Source of the DNA: Rhypophila decipiens
Lineage: Eukaryota; Ascomycota; Sordariomycetes; Sordariales; Naviculisporaceae
Direction of reading: 5' to 3'
NCBI GenBank assembly: GCA_033297075.1
Contig: MU858166.1
Location: 53,151 to 117,150, forward strand
DNA: 64,000 nt
Shown here: positions 10,319 to 21,200 of the stretch, one piece after another
Position numbering within the stretch: position 1 is the stretch's first letter
Layout: every line of letters begins with the position of its first letter
Position numbers and translations under genes: made by a program
The notes under the pieces: generated by a model
What the model was told of the DNA's origin: nothing
The model's input: only the letters and a program-made list of their open reading frames with translations
Databases searched by the model: none

Positions 10319-12360
10319 TGCTCCAGAAAGGACCCTATCAGCGTCAGCTCCCTTCCAACTGAACAGAAACGCATCACATCCTCATATCATACCATGGTCT
10401 TGATAATAATCTATAATTAAAATTTCTGGCTTGGGCGTGCGGCCGAGCCCAGCATTGCTTTGAGAACCTGGTTCTCACCTTCCAGGCGCTCGATCTTGTG
10501 CTGTTGGGCTATGTCCGGTCTGGACCAGGGTTCTTCATTGTCGCAGGTCCTGGTCCACCCTTGCCTCCAGCTGTGGCTGATGTGGGCGGAGGTGGCCATG
10601 GGCCATGGCGGTCCTCCGCCCACCTCAGGACGAGAACGGCCTCCAGTGCAGATCTTGGTGGTAGTAGCACATACTTCAATGAGAACTTGAAGGACCGAAG
10701 TGGGGAAAAGATCCATGTGAACGGCGGGTGGACATGGGTTAGTCGATCCCCAGCAATTGAAAGCTTTCTTTTCGAAGGGGCACTTGTGCTCGCTGGGTTC
10801 TCGATCCCGGAATTTGTTCCAGTAGGGCTCGAACTCGTCCGACCGACGCTCCCAGTGACCGATGTCAGACGGACTTGGCAGGATAATCAATGTTCTGTTG
10901 TAGGTTCCATACAGCCACACGAGCTGCTTGGGAAGTCGAAGCTGATGTCAAGGAGCTCGCCGCGTCGGAAACTTGCGTCATGAAAGGTCTCAAGTTCTGG
11001 TCCATCTGAGCCTTTCCAGCATTTGAAGGTGTGCTTGTGGCGCTGTGGGGGATGAGGTATCGATCAGGTAGTCGTTTGGCGCGTGTGTCTCTAGTACTGT
11101 AAGAAATCTATTAGCCGGATGCCATGCGAAGGAAGGGTGAAGAAAAGGTACAGGACACGAACCTACAGAAGAAGGCAAGGGAATGCCGGAATAAGGCTTG
11201 CTCCGCGAGGAAGAATGTGATATTCTCTTGAACGGCTGGACAAGACCTGGCAAGCGCTCGGGGCTTCTCCAGGCTGCTTCTTCTAAAGTCCGAGGTCTCG
11301 ATCGATCATGGTCAACGGCAGATAAATGTCGGGTCTGAATTCGAGAATACGAGGCTCAGCCCGGCGGAACCAAATACAACAGGTGATGGCCACTTACACG
11401 CTGCTACCTGACGTCACAAACGATGAAGATCTGGTGAGCTTTCCGGAGTTTGTGGAATCCGCTCAGGGAATTGCCTCCAGGTCTTCTGAAAGTGTTGAAG
11501 CAAAGAATAAGCCAAGAAAGAAGAGCAAAGTTGACTGAATCGTGCCAAAGATGCGTACAAGTCCTGGACTGTGTCGAAGTTATTTGGTGCTATGGGAAAA
11601 AAGAGAAAGACGTTGAAAGTATTTTATCTTTTGGGGCAAACTCCATGATGGTCTGGAGCTCAGGCCTAGCTCTCTGGACTCCGGTGTGCTCAACCCATCT
11701 GTGGACAGAGCTACCGCTAAGAGCCTGGTCCCTGACGGGAGCTCGAGGTGGGGTCCTGCGTTTTTCAGATAGGTATTCTACCGACATTGAAGTTTCTTGC
11801 CTGCTCCTATGTACCTTCCGTTCTCACTAAATGGGGAGGTGGTCTTGACCGCACCATGGGGGGCTTTCGTCCCAACAGCCCAAAACCCTACGCCCTAAAC
11901 AGACTCAACAGAAGACTCAACAGAACACCACTTGCTGCTTGTTCAAGTTTATTCCTTGCCTCTATTGATTTCCTCCCACCTCAAAGGGCACGGAACAACA
12001 CTTCACAACAGGATCTACCTCAGCACATCGTCTTTGGCACCTGTGCCTCCTGACTTCCCGGGTTGTTGTTTTCTTCAATCTACGACCGGTGTGAGTGCGA
12101 GGAGAACATCCCTCCTACACGATTGAGACGCCCCAACTACCCAAAGAACCTCCAAACATACACCTTCCTCCCCAGGGCCTTTCTTGGGCGCCTGTGCCTC
12201 TTGGACTCCACGGAAGAACCCCCAAACGCGCACATTCCCCCCCAGGGCCTACATACACATATCGCCTTAGGAACCTGTCTCTCTTCTTCCCGAAGACACA
12301 ACCATAATCTTCGAACATCACGGGGATTTATCCTGCGAGCATTTTGCCTACGGAACGGCA
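10319..12360. other. Intergenic region with a possible decayed minus-strand gene
   Basis: Mostly unassigned. On the minus strand, 11096-10865 reads as a 77-codon exon-like stretch (including TRDTRAKRLPDRYLIP and RPFMTQVSDAASS) that follows a good intron 3' end (CTAATAG...TTACAG). It stops at TCTGA, while an overlapping frame continues from 10920 to 10417 and ends in a coiled-coil-like HKIERLEGENQVLKAML. No start codon or full model could be assembled, so this may be a broken gene or chance. From about 12000 the leader of the next gene contains repeated CACCTGTGCCTC and GAACC(C/T)CCAAAC blocks. Confidence 0.35.
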
Positions 12361-12815
12361 ATGGCTACCGGACCAGCTGACAATAGCGACGACAAGGTCG
12401 CCCTCGACCTGGCTGGGCAACTTGCCAGCGGCGTGCTGGATCTCCCTCGGTTCTTCGCCGGCATCGAGCTTCCCGCTGGAGTGGCGGCACGGGTAGCCGA
12501 GTTGACTTCTTTGGCCTCCGAGGTCAAAAACAAACTGGCATTGGCAAAAATGGGGGAGGATGACGACGAGGTTGATGACGACAGGTATGCGTTTCCCCTC
12601 AGCTAACGAGGGTGATTTTGAATGTGTCCTCGCACCAGCCTCGTCAACCCTGGCCTCGTCGTGTTCAGTTGATGGCTAACGAGTATTGTTTATGTCGCAG
12701 CGATGATGTCCGTACCGGCACTGGACCCGCCAGCAAGCCAAAGGCCGCTGCCAGAAGAAAAGCCCCGGAAGAACCCCCTAACGCGCACCTTCCCCCCTCA
12801 AGACCCCTACCAGGC
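12130..12815 (+). repeat. Dispersed short repeat encoding EPPNxHxPPQGL
   Basis: A block of about 40 bp (GAACCYCCNAAC followed by GCACMTTCC and a C-run) occurs at about 12145-12180, 12221-12252 and again inside a coding exon at about 12766-12806. Translated in one frame each copy gives E-P-P-N-(A/I)-H-(I/L)-P-P. The first two lie upstream of the start codon. The spread suggests local sequence duplication spanning the leader and exon 2 of the hypothetical gene at 12361. Confidence 0.6.
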
Positions 12816-13099
12816 CTCTTCGGCATCGCTAGCAGCAGAGGATATCAGAGAATGGGTCCAGAGCTGGGATGCGAGCTTCGTTTCCGGGGAGCCGGTGGGA
12901 AAACAGCAGGTTATAGCTGGTAAGTAGTAACATTATACTACCTTTTCATCACATCACTCTGCTCCATCTTTGGGCTCGGATACTCAGTTTACTAACATGT
13001 CTGATTGAAGCAGACGGAAACACCCAGGGTGAAGGCGGTGCCGACATTGCCGGCGAGACTTTTGGGAAGGACCTGGAGTCGGAGGATGACATGGTCTAG
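12361..13099 (+). CDS. Hypothetical acidic protein, frame conflict in exon 2
   Basis: The likely exons are 12361-12584 (donor GTATGC), 12701-12919 (donor GTAAGT) and about 13015-13099. Exon 1 encodes a helical domain (KVALDLAGQLASGVLDLPRF...) ending in an acidic run. Exon 3 (DGNTQGEGG...ESEDDMV) joins in phase only with the frame of the second half of exon 2 (AAEDIREWVQSWDASFVSG). Exon 1 joins in phase only with the first half of exon 2 (SDDVRTGTGPASKPKAA). The two frames of exon 2 differ by one base, and a C-run at about 12790-12797 sits between them. A frameshift, a sequence error or an unseen splice would explain this. No family recognised. Confidence 0.45.
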
Positions 13100-14377
13100 G
13101 AGATCATGGAATGCCGAAGGGTTACCATCCCGAAGGTAACGGTCCGGGCGCGTCTCGTAACGATTCCTCGTCGCCGCCCGCCGATGCCGGCTGTGAGCTC
13201 TCAGACTGAAGAGAAGGAGACCAAGGGTGCGGCGGGAGAGCCTGCTGAGAGCCGGGGCCATGGACCCCCAAAAAGGGAGGTTCAGACCTTCAGCCTTCTG
13301 AGGCCGCTGTGATGTGTGTGGTGTGAATTGGCTCGCGATGAGATGGGGATAGGATTTTTGAGTCCGACGGCAGCAAAGATTCATTAAAGTTCCTCGCCTG
13401 TGTTGAATTACTTTTCGAGTCGCATCTAGACACATTGTAAAGAGGTGGTGACTATTGATATTTAATCTTTTTGAGCTTCTTGAATCCTCTCTCCATGTGA
13501 AAATTCGATAAGTGAAGAAATAAATGTGCAAATGTTTTAACTTGCCAAGTGAGGAGATCTCAGATCCCGGGTGACATTGAGCGAAATGATGTAGAAATAA
13601 GATTTTAGACTCTAGCTTGTTGAAGAGTAACCAATGGTATATGGCGAACAAGGAACAAAGATGCATATCGCCACAATTCTTCCCTCTACAACCCATTTGA
13701 ACCGCCTATAACACAACAAGGAGGCCTGTCTAGGTCCACCAGGCTGATTAGGACTAGTAACAAGCCACTGGCACTAGTAGTAGTTTCCTTTCTCGACGCT
13801 TTGTTGGACGAGACAGGTGAAGTAGTGGTGAGACTGGAGATGAAGAGAGAGAGAGAAAGTGCCTGCCTTGAGCTCTTACTCATAAACCATGTATGTGTTT
13901 GGCTTCTTGTTCCAACAGCTACGTGAGTGGGAGACCTAATTCATCAGCTTTCCTTCTCTGAGAGCACGCTGGGCGGTCTACGTATATATGATGCTCGCGA
14001 ACGGAATCATGTACTTACCTCGGGTAAAGAGAGGAGGGATTGAGGGAAGGGACGTGATGGTAATAATTAATCATGAGAAGAAAGTCAGAGAGGAACCCTC
14101 GAACAAAGTAACCTCCTGGTATAAGGCCTTGCAATTACTATCACGCAAGTGATGCCATACCGCGAATTTCTCAAGTAGGAGAACAGATTGGTAATTTAAA
14201 CGTATGGAAACACATTACCCTGCCGAGTAAGGACTGAACTCCTGCCCAAGTAATTTCACAAAGGTACTCTGCCCTGTTCCCGGAATGCCTTGAAAGCGAA
14301 GAAAAAAAGAAAAAGAAAACAAAAGACACAGAAATCATGACGTAGAGCGTATCATTCACCAGCATGCCAGCCATATC
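13100..14377. other. Intergenic region between convergent genes
   Basis: I see no supportable gene. A long minus-strand open frame (12992-13696) overlaps exon 3 of the preceding gene and has no coding character. The DNA contains A/G-rich stretches near 14290-14330 and is probably 3' UTR for genes on both sides. Confidence 0.4.
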
Positions 14378-16361
14378 TCACTGCATGAGCCCATTTGAGT
14401 AGCCCGGCGTTGCGGTTGGACCCATGCCACCACTAGGGGCGGTATGAATTACATTAGCGCTGCTAGCCGGAGGAGTCGCCGTGTAAATAACAGTATAGCC
14501 TCCTGCGGCTGTTGGTGTTGTGAAGGCTGGCTGGAACTGCCCTTGGGCCGGACTTTGCATGACCTGTACGGATGGTACTGGTGTGATGACATCGCTCTGT
14601 GGAGGCGGCGCTTGTTGCTGTTGGTTCTGCGCTACAAATGTCTGGCTCCCGTTGTGCGGCCGACTGTAGCTGACGCTCCGGTTCGAGTTTTGGGTCGCGG
14701 TCGTCCCAGTGGTCATGTTGGAACCCCAAGTCTGTGATCGCGCCTGGAGGTGAGGGGGCTGCGGCGGTTGGAATGACTGTGCATATACTGGTACCGGGGC
14801 AGTGCGACGATTGGAGGGCGGGGTCTCGGGTGTCATGTTACCAAGGTCTGTGACGGCAAAGCCGATTCCAGTAGACTTGTCTAGGCTAAGGGTTGGCGGT
14901 TGGTCAAAGTAACCGGTATTGGTGTGGAGTTGTGTTGCTTTTCCGTCTTGGCTGTCAGAGGGATGGTGATACTTCTTTTCCATCTCTTCCAGCATCCTGG
15001 CACGTCGCCTCTTGACTGATAGTCTCTCTGTATTCGACGGTCTTGTTAGCATCCTATCGCGGAGTCGGGACCGTAAAGAAGAAATCCATACCTGCTAGGA
15101 GATGCAAGAAGCTGAAGACGGTCAACGATATCAAGAGCAGCGGAACAAGCTGTCCGAAGGTTGCGGGATCGTCTTCATTTACCTTCTCGTTCATGTCCCG
15201 ACTAATCCAGCTGGAATTTCTCACCCACTCGCGGAGATCGTAGATGTATCGGAAGGAACCTTGCACAGTCCATGAAGCAATGGCCACCCCACCACAAAGG
15301 TAGACTGCGAAGAGGAGGTAAAAGAAGCGTCTGGCTCGGAACAAGATGCTGAACGTGCGCTTGAACCATTCCAGAAATCTCTTCCTCCTCCCATCGTGGT
15401 CAGCTCCTCGGCGAACAAAGCGGCCGACGCTAACCATCACGGCGATGATGTAAAACATGCACATGACCAGATATTGTGTGAAGCCCGGAATCTGGTTGCT
15501 GAAAAAGGTGCTGACATCTTTGGCATTGAAGGCGTTTTGGATGTCACGCGCCAGTCCTGCTTGTCCAGATTGGAAGCAGGCGGCGGGTAGCAGCATCGTG
15601 CTGTACTGGTCGCCTGGCCTGGGGACCCTGGTGGGAAAGTTCACGCCGCTCGAGTTCTGGTTGGAGAGGATCAGTCCGGTGATGAAGTAGACCAGGGCGG
15701 TGATGCCGATTCGAAGTGCGGCGATGTAAGGGTGCTGCCAGTAGTGCTTTGCAATGGTCACGGCCATCAAGTGAGTTGCGCAGGTAAAGAGGAGCATGTT
15801 AGTCACAATGTTGTAGTGGTATGCCGAGATGGAGCAGGCCTTTGCGTATCGTAGTGTTATGGCATAAGCTCCTCCTGTGAATATTTGTTGATCCGAACAT
15901 GTGAGAACTAGTGTTTCGAAGAATCCCGACACGCTGATCTGCCATTTCTTTTCGGATTTCTCTCTGCAATAAGGGTCAGGGTCAGACGGAGTGCCAGGGC
16001 TGATTTTCTGAGTGACGGGTCAAGACTTACTCGACAGAGAGCCGAGACTTCCAATGCAGCACATTCTTGGATATCCACCACAAGGTATTGCCAATCGACA
16101 AAATGACCGAGAAGATTGTAACCGTGACGAATGCGCCTAAAACCTGTAGATTGATCAGGTCAGCACTTGTGAAGAAATCCGCTGGACGTTGGTGCTACCT
16201 ACTCCGATGCCGGCAATGTCTGGATCGCCATCGAAGCCACCCGGGAACGTGCCTCCCAAGGAGGCGACCGTCTTGTTCTGGCTGTCGAGATACTCGATCG
16301 TGCAATTCAACGGTACACCATAGTCGCGCGCGCAGATCTCTGGGTTGACGTAGCGAGCCAT
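14378..16361 (-). CDS. Ascomycete polytopic membrane protein
   Basis: Four exons on the minus strand (16203-16361, 16031-16143, 15092-15963, 14378-15027) give 597 aa. Every junction has GT/AG and matching phase. There is no signal peptide. A short ectodomain with N-glycosylation sequons (NCT, NKT) leads into PDIAGIGVLGAFVTVTIF, a first-helix motif I recognise from uncharacterised Pezizomycotina membrane proteins. About six further hydrophobic segments follow between residues 90 and 370. A loop carries an RRRKR-type basic patch. The last ~215 residues (exon 4) are a disordered Pro/Gln/Ser/Thr-rich cytosolic tail that begins with a basic helix (KRRRARMLEEMEKKY). The overall shape is receptor-like or channel-like, but no function is established. 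The intron positions support a real gene. Confidence 0.8.
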
Positions 16362-18113
16362 CTGAAAGTTTGGGGCTGGAATCCTACATGTATGGTTGCT
16401 TGCTGGGGTGAGATTCGACCTGCGAAAGCGGCAGTGGTGAGAATATAGTTGCGACGAGGACTACCGGACGAAGATCCCATGCAGTGGGTCTTCTCGAAGG
16501 AAGGGCGGCCATGATATAAACGGCCCGCATACACATCACATGGGTATCTGATATCCTAGCTGTGGTTCTTGGTGGGCCAAGTTTAGGTCACTGGGGGCCG
16601 TCTTGGTGGCACCGGGCTTTTGGGATGGATGGCTGACCTGAAAAGAGCGTCGGTATTCCGCACCCCGCCCTGATGGTTCTGCCAGAGCCTCGTCCCAAAC
16701 TACACTTGGACCTCTCGATACGGTGTTGGTGTCAAGACACAAGCAGCCGAAACGGTGATAGATGCGGCATCAAGGCCCATGTGAATCGAAAGATAAGAAA
16801 GCTGGGGTGGTGCCGCAGCCATGGCGGCTGCCGTCTTGCGGCAAAGGCGGCACAAGGTATGCAGCAGCCCAGCCGCTTGGGATATCAGCATGTCTTTGGC
16901 TAGCGACGAGCACACATGCAGGTATATACACAGTAGATAATGTTGTGAAACCTGACCACAAGCCTCGATTTGGGGCTGAAGACGGTGAATATTCTGCTGG
17001 TGCTGCAACGATAATGCCGAGTTGGGAGCGACACAACAGGATTGTCGTGTGAGAGTTATCGCACCTCTTGAGATCTGGGGCTGGAGAATGTGACAAGAAG
17101 AAAAATATTCATCATGTCGGAGACGCAAAGAGATTGCAATGTGCAATGAGGTTTAATGGTAATCGCAAAGTAGGTGGGCATGATGGGATGAGAAGCATGA
17201 CCCCGCACGAGAAGTGGTGATAACGGTGAGGTGCTACAGGGAACCAATCGGAGCACCATGACACTAACCAACTTCGAACCAACAACGCCTGCATATCAAC
17301 CAGGACAGGACTGGTAACAACAGAACCCAATTCTGGTTCCAGGGGTGATCAAACCAGCACAAGACATCGACTCGGTGCCACACAGTCTGCTCAGCTCCTT
17401 GGCCTTCTCCGTGATCTGGTATCCGCAGTCTGGCACCCTTCTGCAGTACTAATTGAGGCTCAAGCACTGGTGAGAATGTGTGTCTAATTTTATCTTACTT
17501 CCTCTCGAATTGCATATTATGAACGAGCCTCATTTAGCGGCCCCCAACGAACTTCAGTGTGTGCAAACAGGCAGGCTGAGTCACTCACACTACCGCCAGA
17601 TCAGAAGCCAAAAACAGCAACACATTTGATGTAGAAGAACAATAAGGCAAACCTTGCCAAGACAATTCACAAGGTCAAGCCATTATCTGGGGGTCGGGGG
17701 TTGACAGGAAGCAATGTAGCGGCAGTTGTTCAGCAGTTGTCAGGAAAAGTGGGTACGTTCGCTTCACTGACTCCGTCTGGGCAGGAATCATGCCAGAGAT
17801 GAGCAGCAATGTTTGAAGATGTAATTATAAGAACACGATATGATGAGGAGCAAAGAAGAAAGGAAATTACGAACCTGAATCAAGACCTATATATGGATCC
17901 GCTTTGTAGGATTCCAAGTTGTCGGATGCGCGCTTGGGAAACCGAAAGAAAAACAAGACTTGATTACGTAACATGACAAGCCCATGTTCCACCAAACCCC
18001 GGAACGCGGCGCCGCAATCCCGGACCCACGCCAATCAGCCACCACATTGAATTTCCAAAAACAAAACCACCAAACCCTCACCATCCACCACAACAAACTC
18101 AACAAGCAATCAA
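16362..18113. other. Intergenic region
   Basis: This 1.75-kb stretch presumably holds the promoter of the minus-strand membrane-protein gene. Short open frames on both strands overlap one another without coding character. I see no repeats or RNA genes until the tRNA at 18114. Confidence 0.45.
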
Positions 18114-18202
18114 CCCCTTGTGGTGTAGTTGGCTATCACGTTCGGCTGTAATTGTCTCAATCATAAACCGAAAGGTCACCGGCTCGATTCCGGTCGAGGG
18201 GA
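18114..18202 (+). tRNA. tRNA-Tyr (GTA) with 15-nt intron
   Basis: It folds as a complete cloverleaf. The acceptor stem CCCCTTG/CGAGGGG is fully paired, the D-stem is GTG/CAC, and the anticodon stem is TTCGG/CCGAA. The T-arm is ACCGG-CTCGATT-CCGGT, with A73 as discriminator. The anticodon GTA is at 18148-18150 and A37 at 18151. An intron at 18152-18166, one base after the anticodon, leaves a seven-base loop. C1-G72 and A73 are the usual eukaryotic tyrosine identity elements, and eukaryotic tRNA-Tyr genes usually carry an intron here. T54 is replaced by C, a small deviation in the B box. A T5 Pol III terminator follows at 18215-18219. Confidence 0.93.
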
Positions 18203-18214
18203 CTGCTTCAATCC

Positions 18215-18219
18215 TTTTT
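18215..18219 (+). terminator. Pol III terminator of tRNA-Tyr
   Basis: A run of five T residues 12 nt after the mature tRNA end, the standard RNA polymerase III stop signal. Confidence 0.75.
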
Positions 18220-18257
18220 ACCTTTTACTCCCTTTCCACCTTTGTTTTGTTGAAAAT

Positions 18258-21200
18258 TTACACCACCACCTCTCCATCTGTGTTTCGAGGAAAATCCACT
18301 TTAACAACGACCGGCCCATTCATGAATCCAACAACAGCATACAACTTCCTCCTCAGCTTTTTGGATCTGCGCTCGCCGACAAGATTCCCATTCAAGTAGA
18401 ACGAGATGGTGTCGCTCTCCCAACAAACGGCACAGCCGACGGTTATCGTGTTCTCGTCACGTGCAAGGGTAGGAGGCTTCTCCGAGTCCATTTTAGCATC
18501 TTCCTGAGGCACGGCACCTCCATCACCCTCATTGATGGCAGGAACAGCGGGCCGTGGAGACTTGATGATAGGAATCGCCTCCGGGACTCCAAAGGTAGGA
18601 CCTATCCTCTCGCGCTTCGTTGTCCCAGCAATGTCATTATAGTAAAAGTACCCGTCGTCTCCGTGGTACCCAAAGGAGCCGGCTTCTCTTCCGGGCAGAG
18701 CACGGCGGAGGTTCGCAAATTCACCGCAAACGCCGATGACGATACAAGGTATGGCCAGCTGGGTATTCTCTTCGCGCGATGAAGACGAGCCCCTGGTCTC
18801 CCCGAGGAGGGTAGAAGAGCGTGATGAGCCACGAAGTCGTGATAACGAGGTCGCGGATTTTCGTCGAGGCGTGCGGCTTTGGCGGAAAGCGCCTGGGGAG
18901 TGTCTGGTGGTTGGCGAGCCCGTCGGGTCATCACTAGCATCTATCTCATTGTTGTCTGCCCTTGCGAGAGGGAAGGACCGGTGGTGCAGCTCCTTGTGGA
19001 TGTTGGGAAAGATAGTGATGCTGAAGTAGGACGTTTTGGAGGTGCTCCCTGGTTTAAACGGAAAGTTCGCGCGTAGCGACAGAGGGGGGGTATTGAGGTT
19101 TTGCGCTGTTGTTAAGTTGGCTTCTGTTAGTTTTGCGCTCACATGGAACAGAAAGCTAAGAGATGGGGTAGTCTTGCAAGACACCGAAGGGGCGCAACTT
19201 ACGGTTATACTTGATGAAAGACCCATCGATCCGGACGTCACTGGCGAATCCATCATCTCCGATTTCTGGCCATTGTCTGGTCATTTCCGTTGGCGACTCA
19301 ACTTTGTCGGACCATGCCGTTGCTAAGCTCGTCACTGTCGACCGTATTTGGCGTGCATTGGTTGTCTGAGCACGGGTCAAATCTGGGAGACCGTGGAGCC
19401 TCTTCTGGAACTCTTGGTTCTTGGACTGGCTGATGATCATCTGTAGAGTCCAGCCATCTTGATCGACAGCCTGAAGGGCGCCTGTGATGTTTGGAATACC
19501 AATCGAGCTCACGAATCTATCCCACAACGTCAGGGAGCCTGCCTCCACCGCCATCCTCAACTCTTCGAACCCGTTCCTCCGTGCAAAGATTCGTGGGTTT
19601 CTGTCTAGCATCTGCTCCATTAGCGGCCTATTGCACAGCGCAGCCGTGAAGAGAGGAGAGATGCCCATCGGAGTCGTCACATTGGCTCCTTCGCGCACCA
19701 AAGTCGAGGCAATGTCTAGGTTGTGCATCTCCAGAGACGTCTGAAGCGCTGTGAGTCCGCCTAGGGTGTCCCATACGGTCTCAAGAATACAGAGAATCTC
19801 GTCTCGGCGCTTTCGGAGTAGTTCGTCGACAATGTTCGCAAATCCGCTCTTGGCCGCGAGGGTAAGAGCAGTCCTTCCGTCTTTGGTGGTTGCCGTGGCG
19901 TTGCAATGCGCCGGTGCATCAAGACTCAGGAGCGTATCCACCATTTCTTCGTCGCCATTCTCTACCGCAATCAACAGCGGCGTGTACCCTGAGTTGGTGG
20001 GTAGATTGATTGCTTTTCTGGCCTCTGCATACTTCTCCGCCAAGCGTTTGATGAGGCGGTAATGCTGATAATAGGTGGCAATTACCAGCGGTGTGCACCC
20101 TTCCATGTCTTGTTGGCAGAGTAAAGGGGCCCCACGGCGGGAGAGGATCAAGTCCACGATCTCATCGTTACTTTTCATCATGGCTAGGTGCAAGACGGTC
20201 GCGCCGTTGTCATCTTGAGCTTTGACGTCTGCTCCGTGTTGAAACAAGACCTTCATGGCAGCCAGAGACGTCCCATGGGCGGCGAAGTGCAGAGGGGTGG
20301 AGCGATGTTTCGACAGAACGTCGACTTCCAACTTTTCGCAAAGGAGATGAACTGCATCAGCAAGATTATTGAGTGATGCAATATGAAGGGCCGTGCGACC
20401 GAACGTGTCAACCAAGTCCGGCTTGCATCTTTCGTCTCCAAGGAGCAACTTGGTGATATCAAGTCGCGCCTTTTCCGTTTGTTCCTCGGCGACTTCTAAT
20501 TCCGTATTCACCATCTCAGGGTCGTCCTCCACCAGAACTATATTCTCCTCCGAGTCCTTGACCTCCAAATCCCCGCTCGATGCAGACACCAGCGGCGTCT
20601 GTCCGAGGCCATCCTGCGCATTCAAATCCGCACCGTTCTCGATCAGGAGTTGTACGGCTTCTATGGCACCATTCGCGCAAGCATAGTGTAGCGGCGTCGC
20701 ACCGCTTTTGGTTTTCCTGATCACGTCGGCGCCGTTCCTTATCAACAGCTCCAGGATACGTGAGCTCCTGTAAGATATATGAAGTGGTGTCCTGCCCTCC
20801 AAGTCTACTTTGTTGACGCTGGCGTTCTTGTGGATGAGTAGGTCTACAAGCTCGAGCTTCTGGTCGTGAACCGAATCGTACAGCGGCGTGCAGCCGTTTG
20901 CATCCGGGGCATCAATCGGGACACCCCAGTCAACGAGTTCAGTGACAATTTCGATGCTATTGACAGCCACAGCTAAGTGCAAGAAGGTATTTCCCCGGGC
21001 CGTTACCCGCTTTTTGTTGTCTTCATGAGCGATGAGGATCTTGGCGGCTTCCAGATTGCTGGAGAGGATGGCAAGATGCAGCGCGGCTCGCTGACCGTGG
21101 TCCACCATCGCTGGAGATGCTCCCCTGGACAAAAGACAGCGAATATTCTCACAACGGCCATTCCAAGCGGCGATATGGAGAGCCGAGTCGCCGTCCAGGC

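Noticed and set aside
12992..13696. 234-codon minus-strand open frame
   Set aside because: It is antisense to exon 3 of the gene at 12361, has random-looking composition and no motif.
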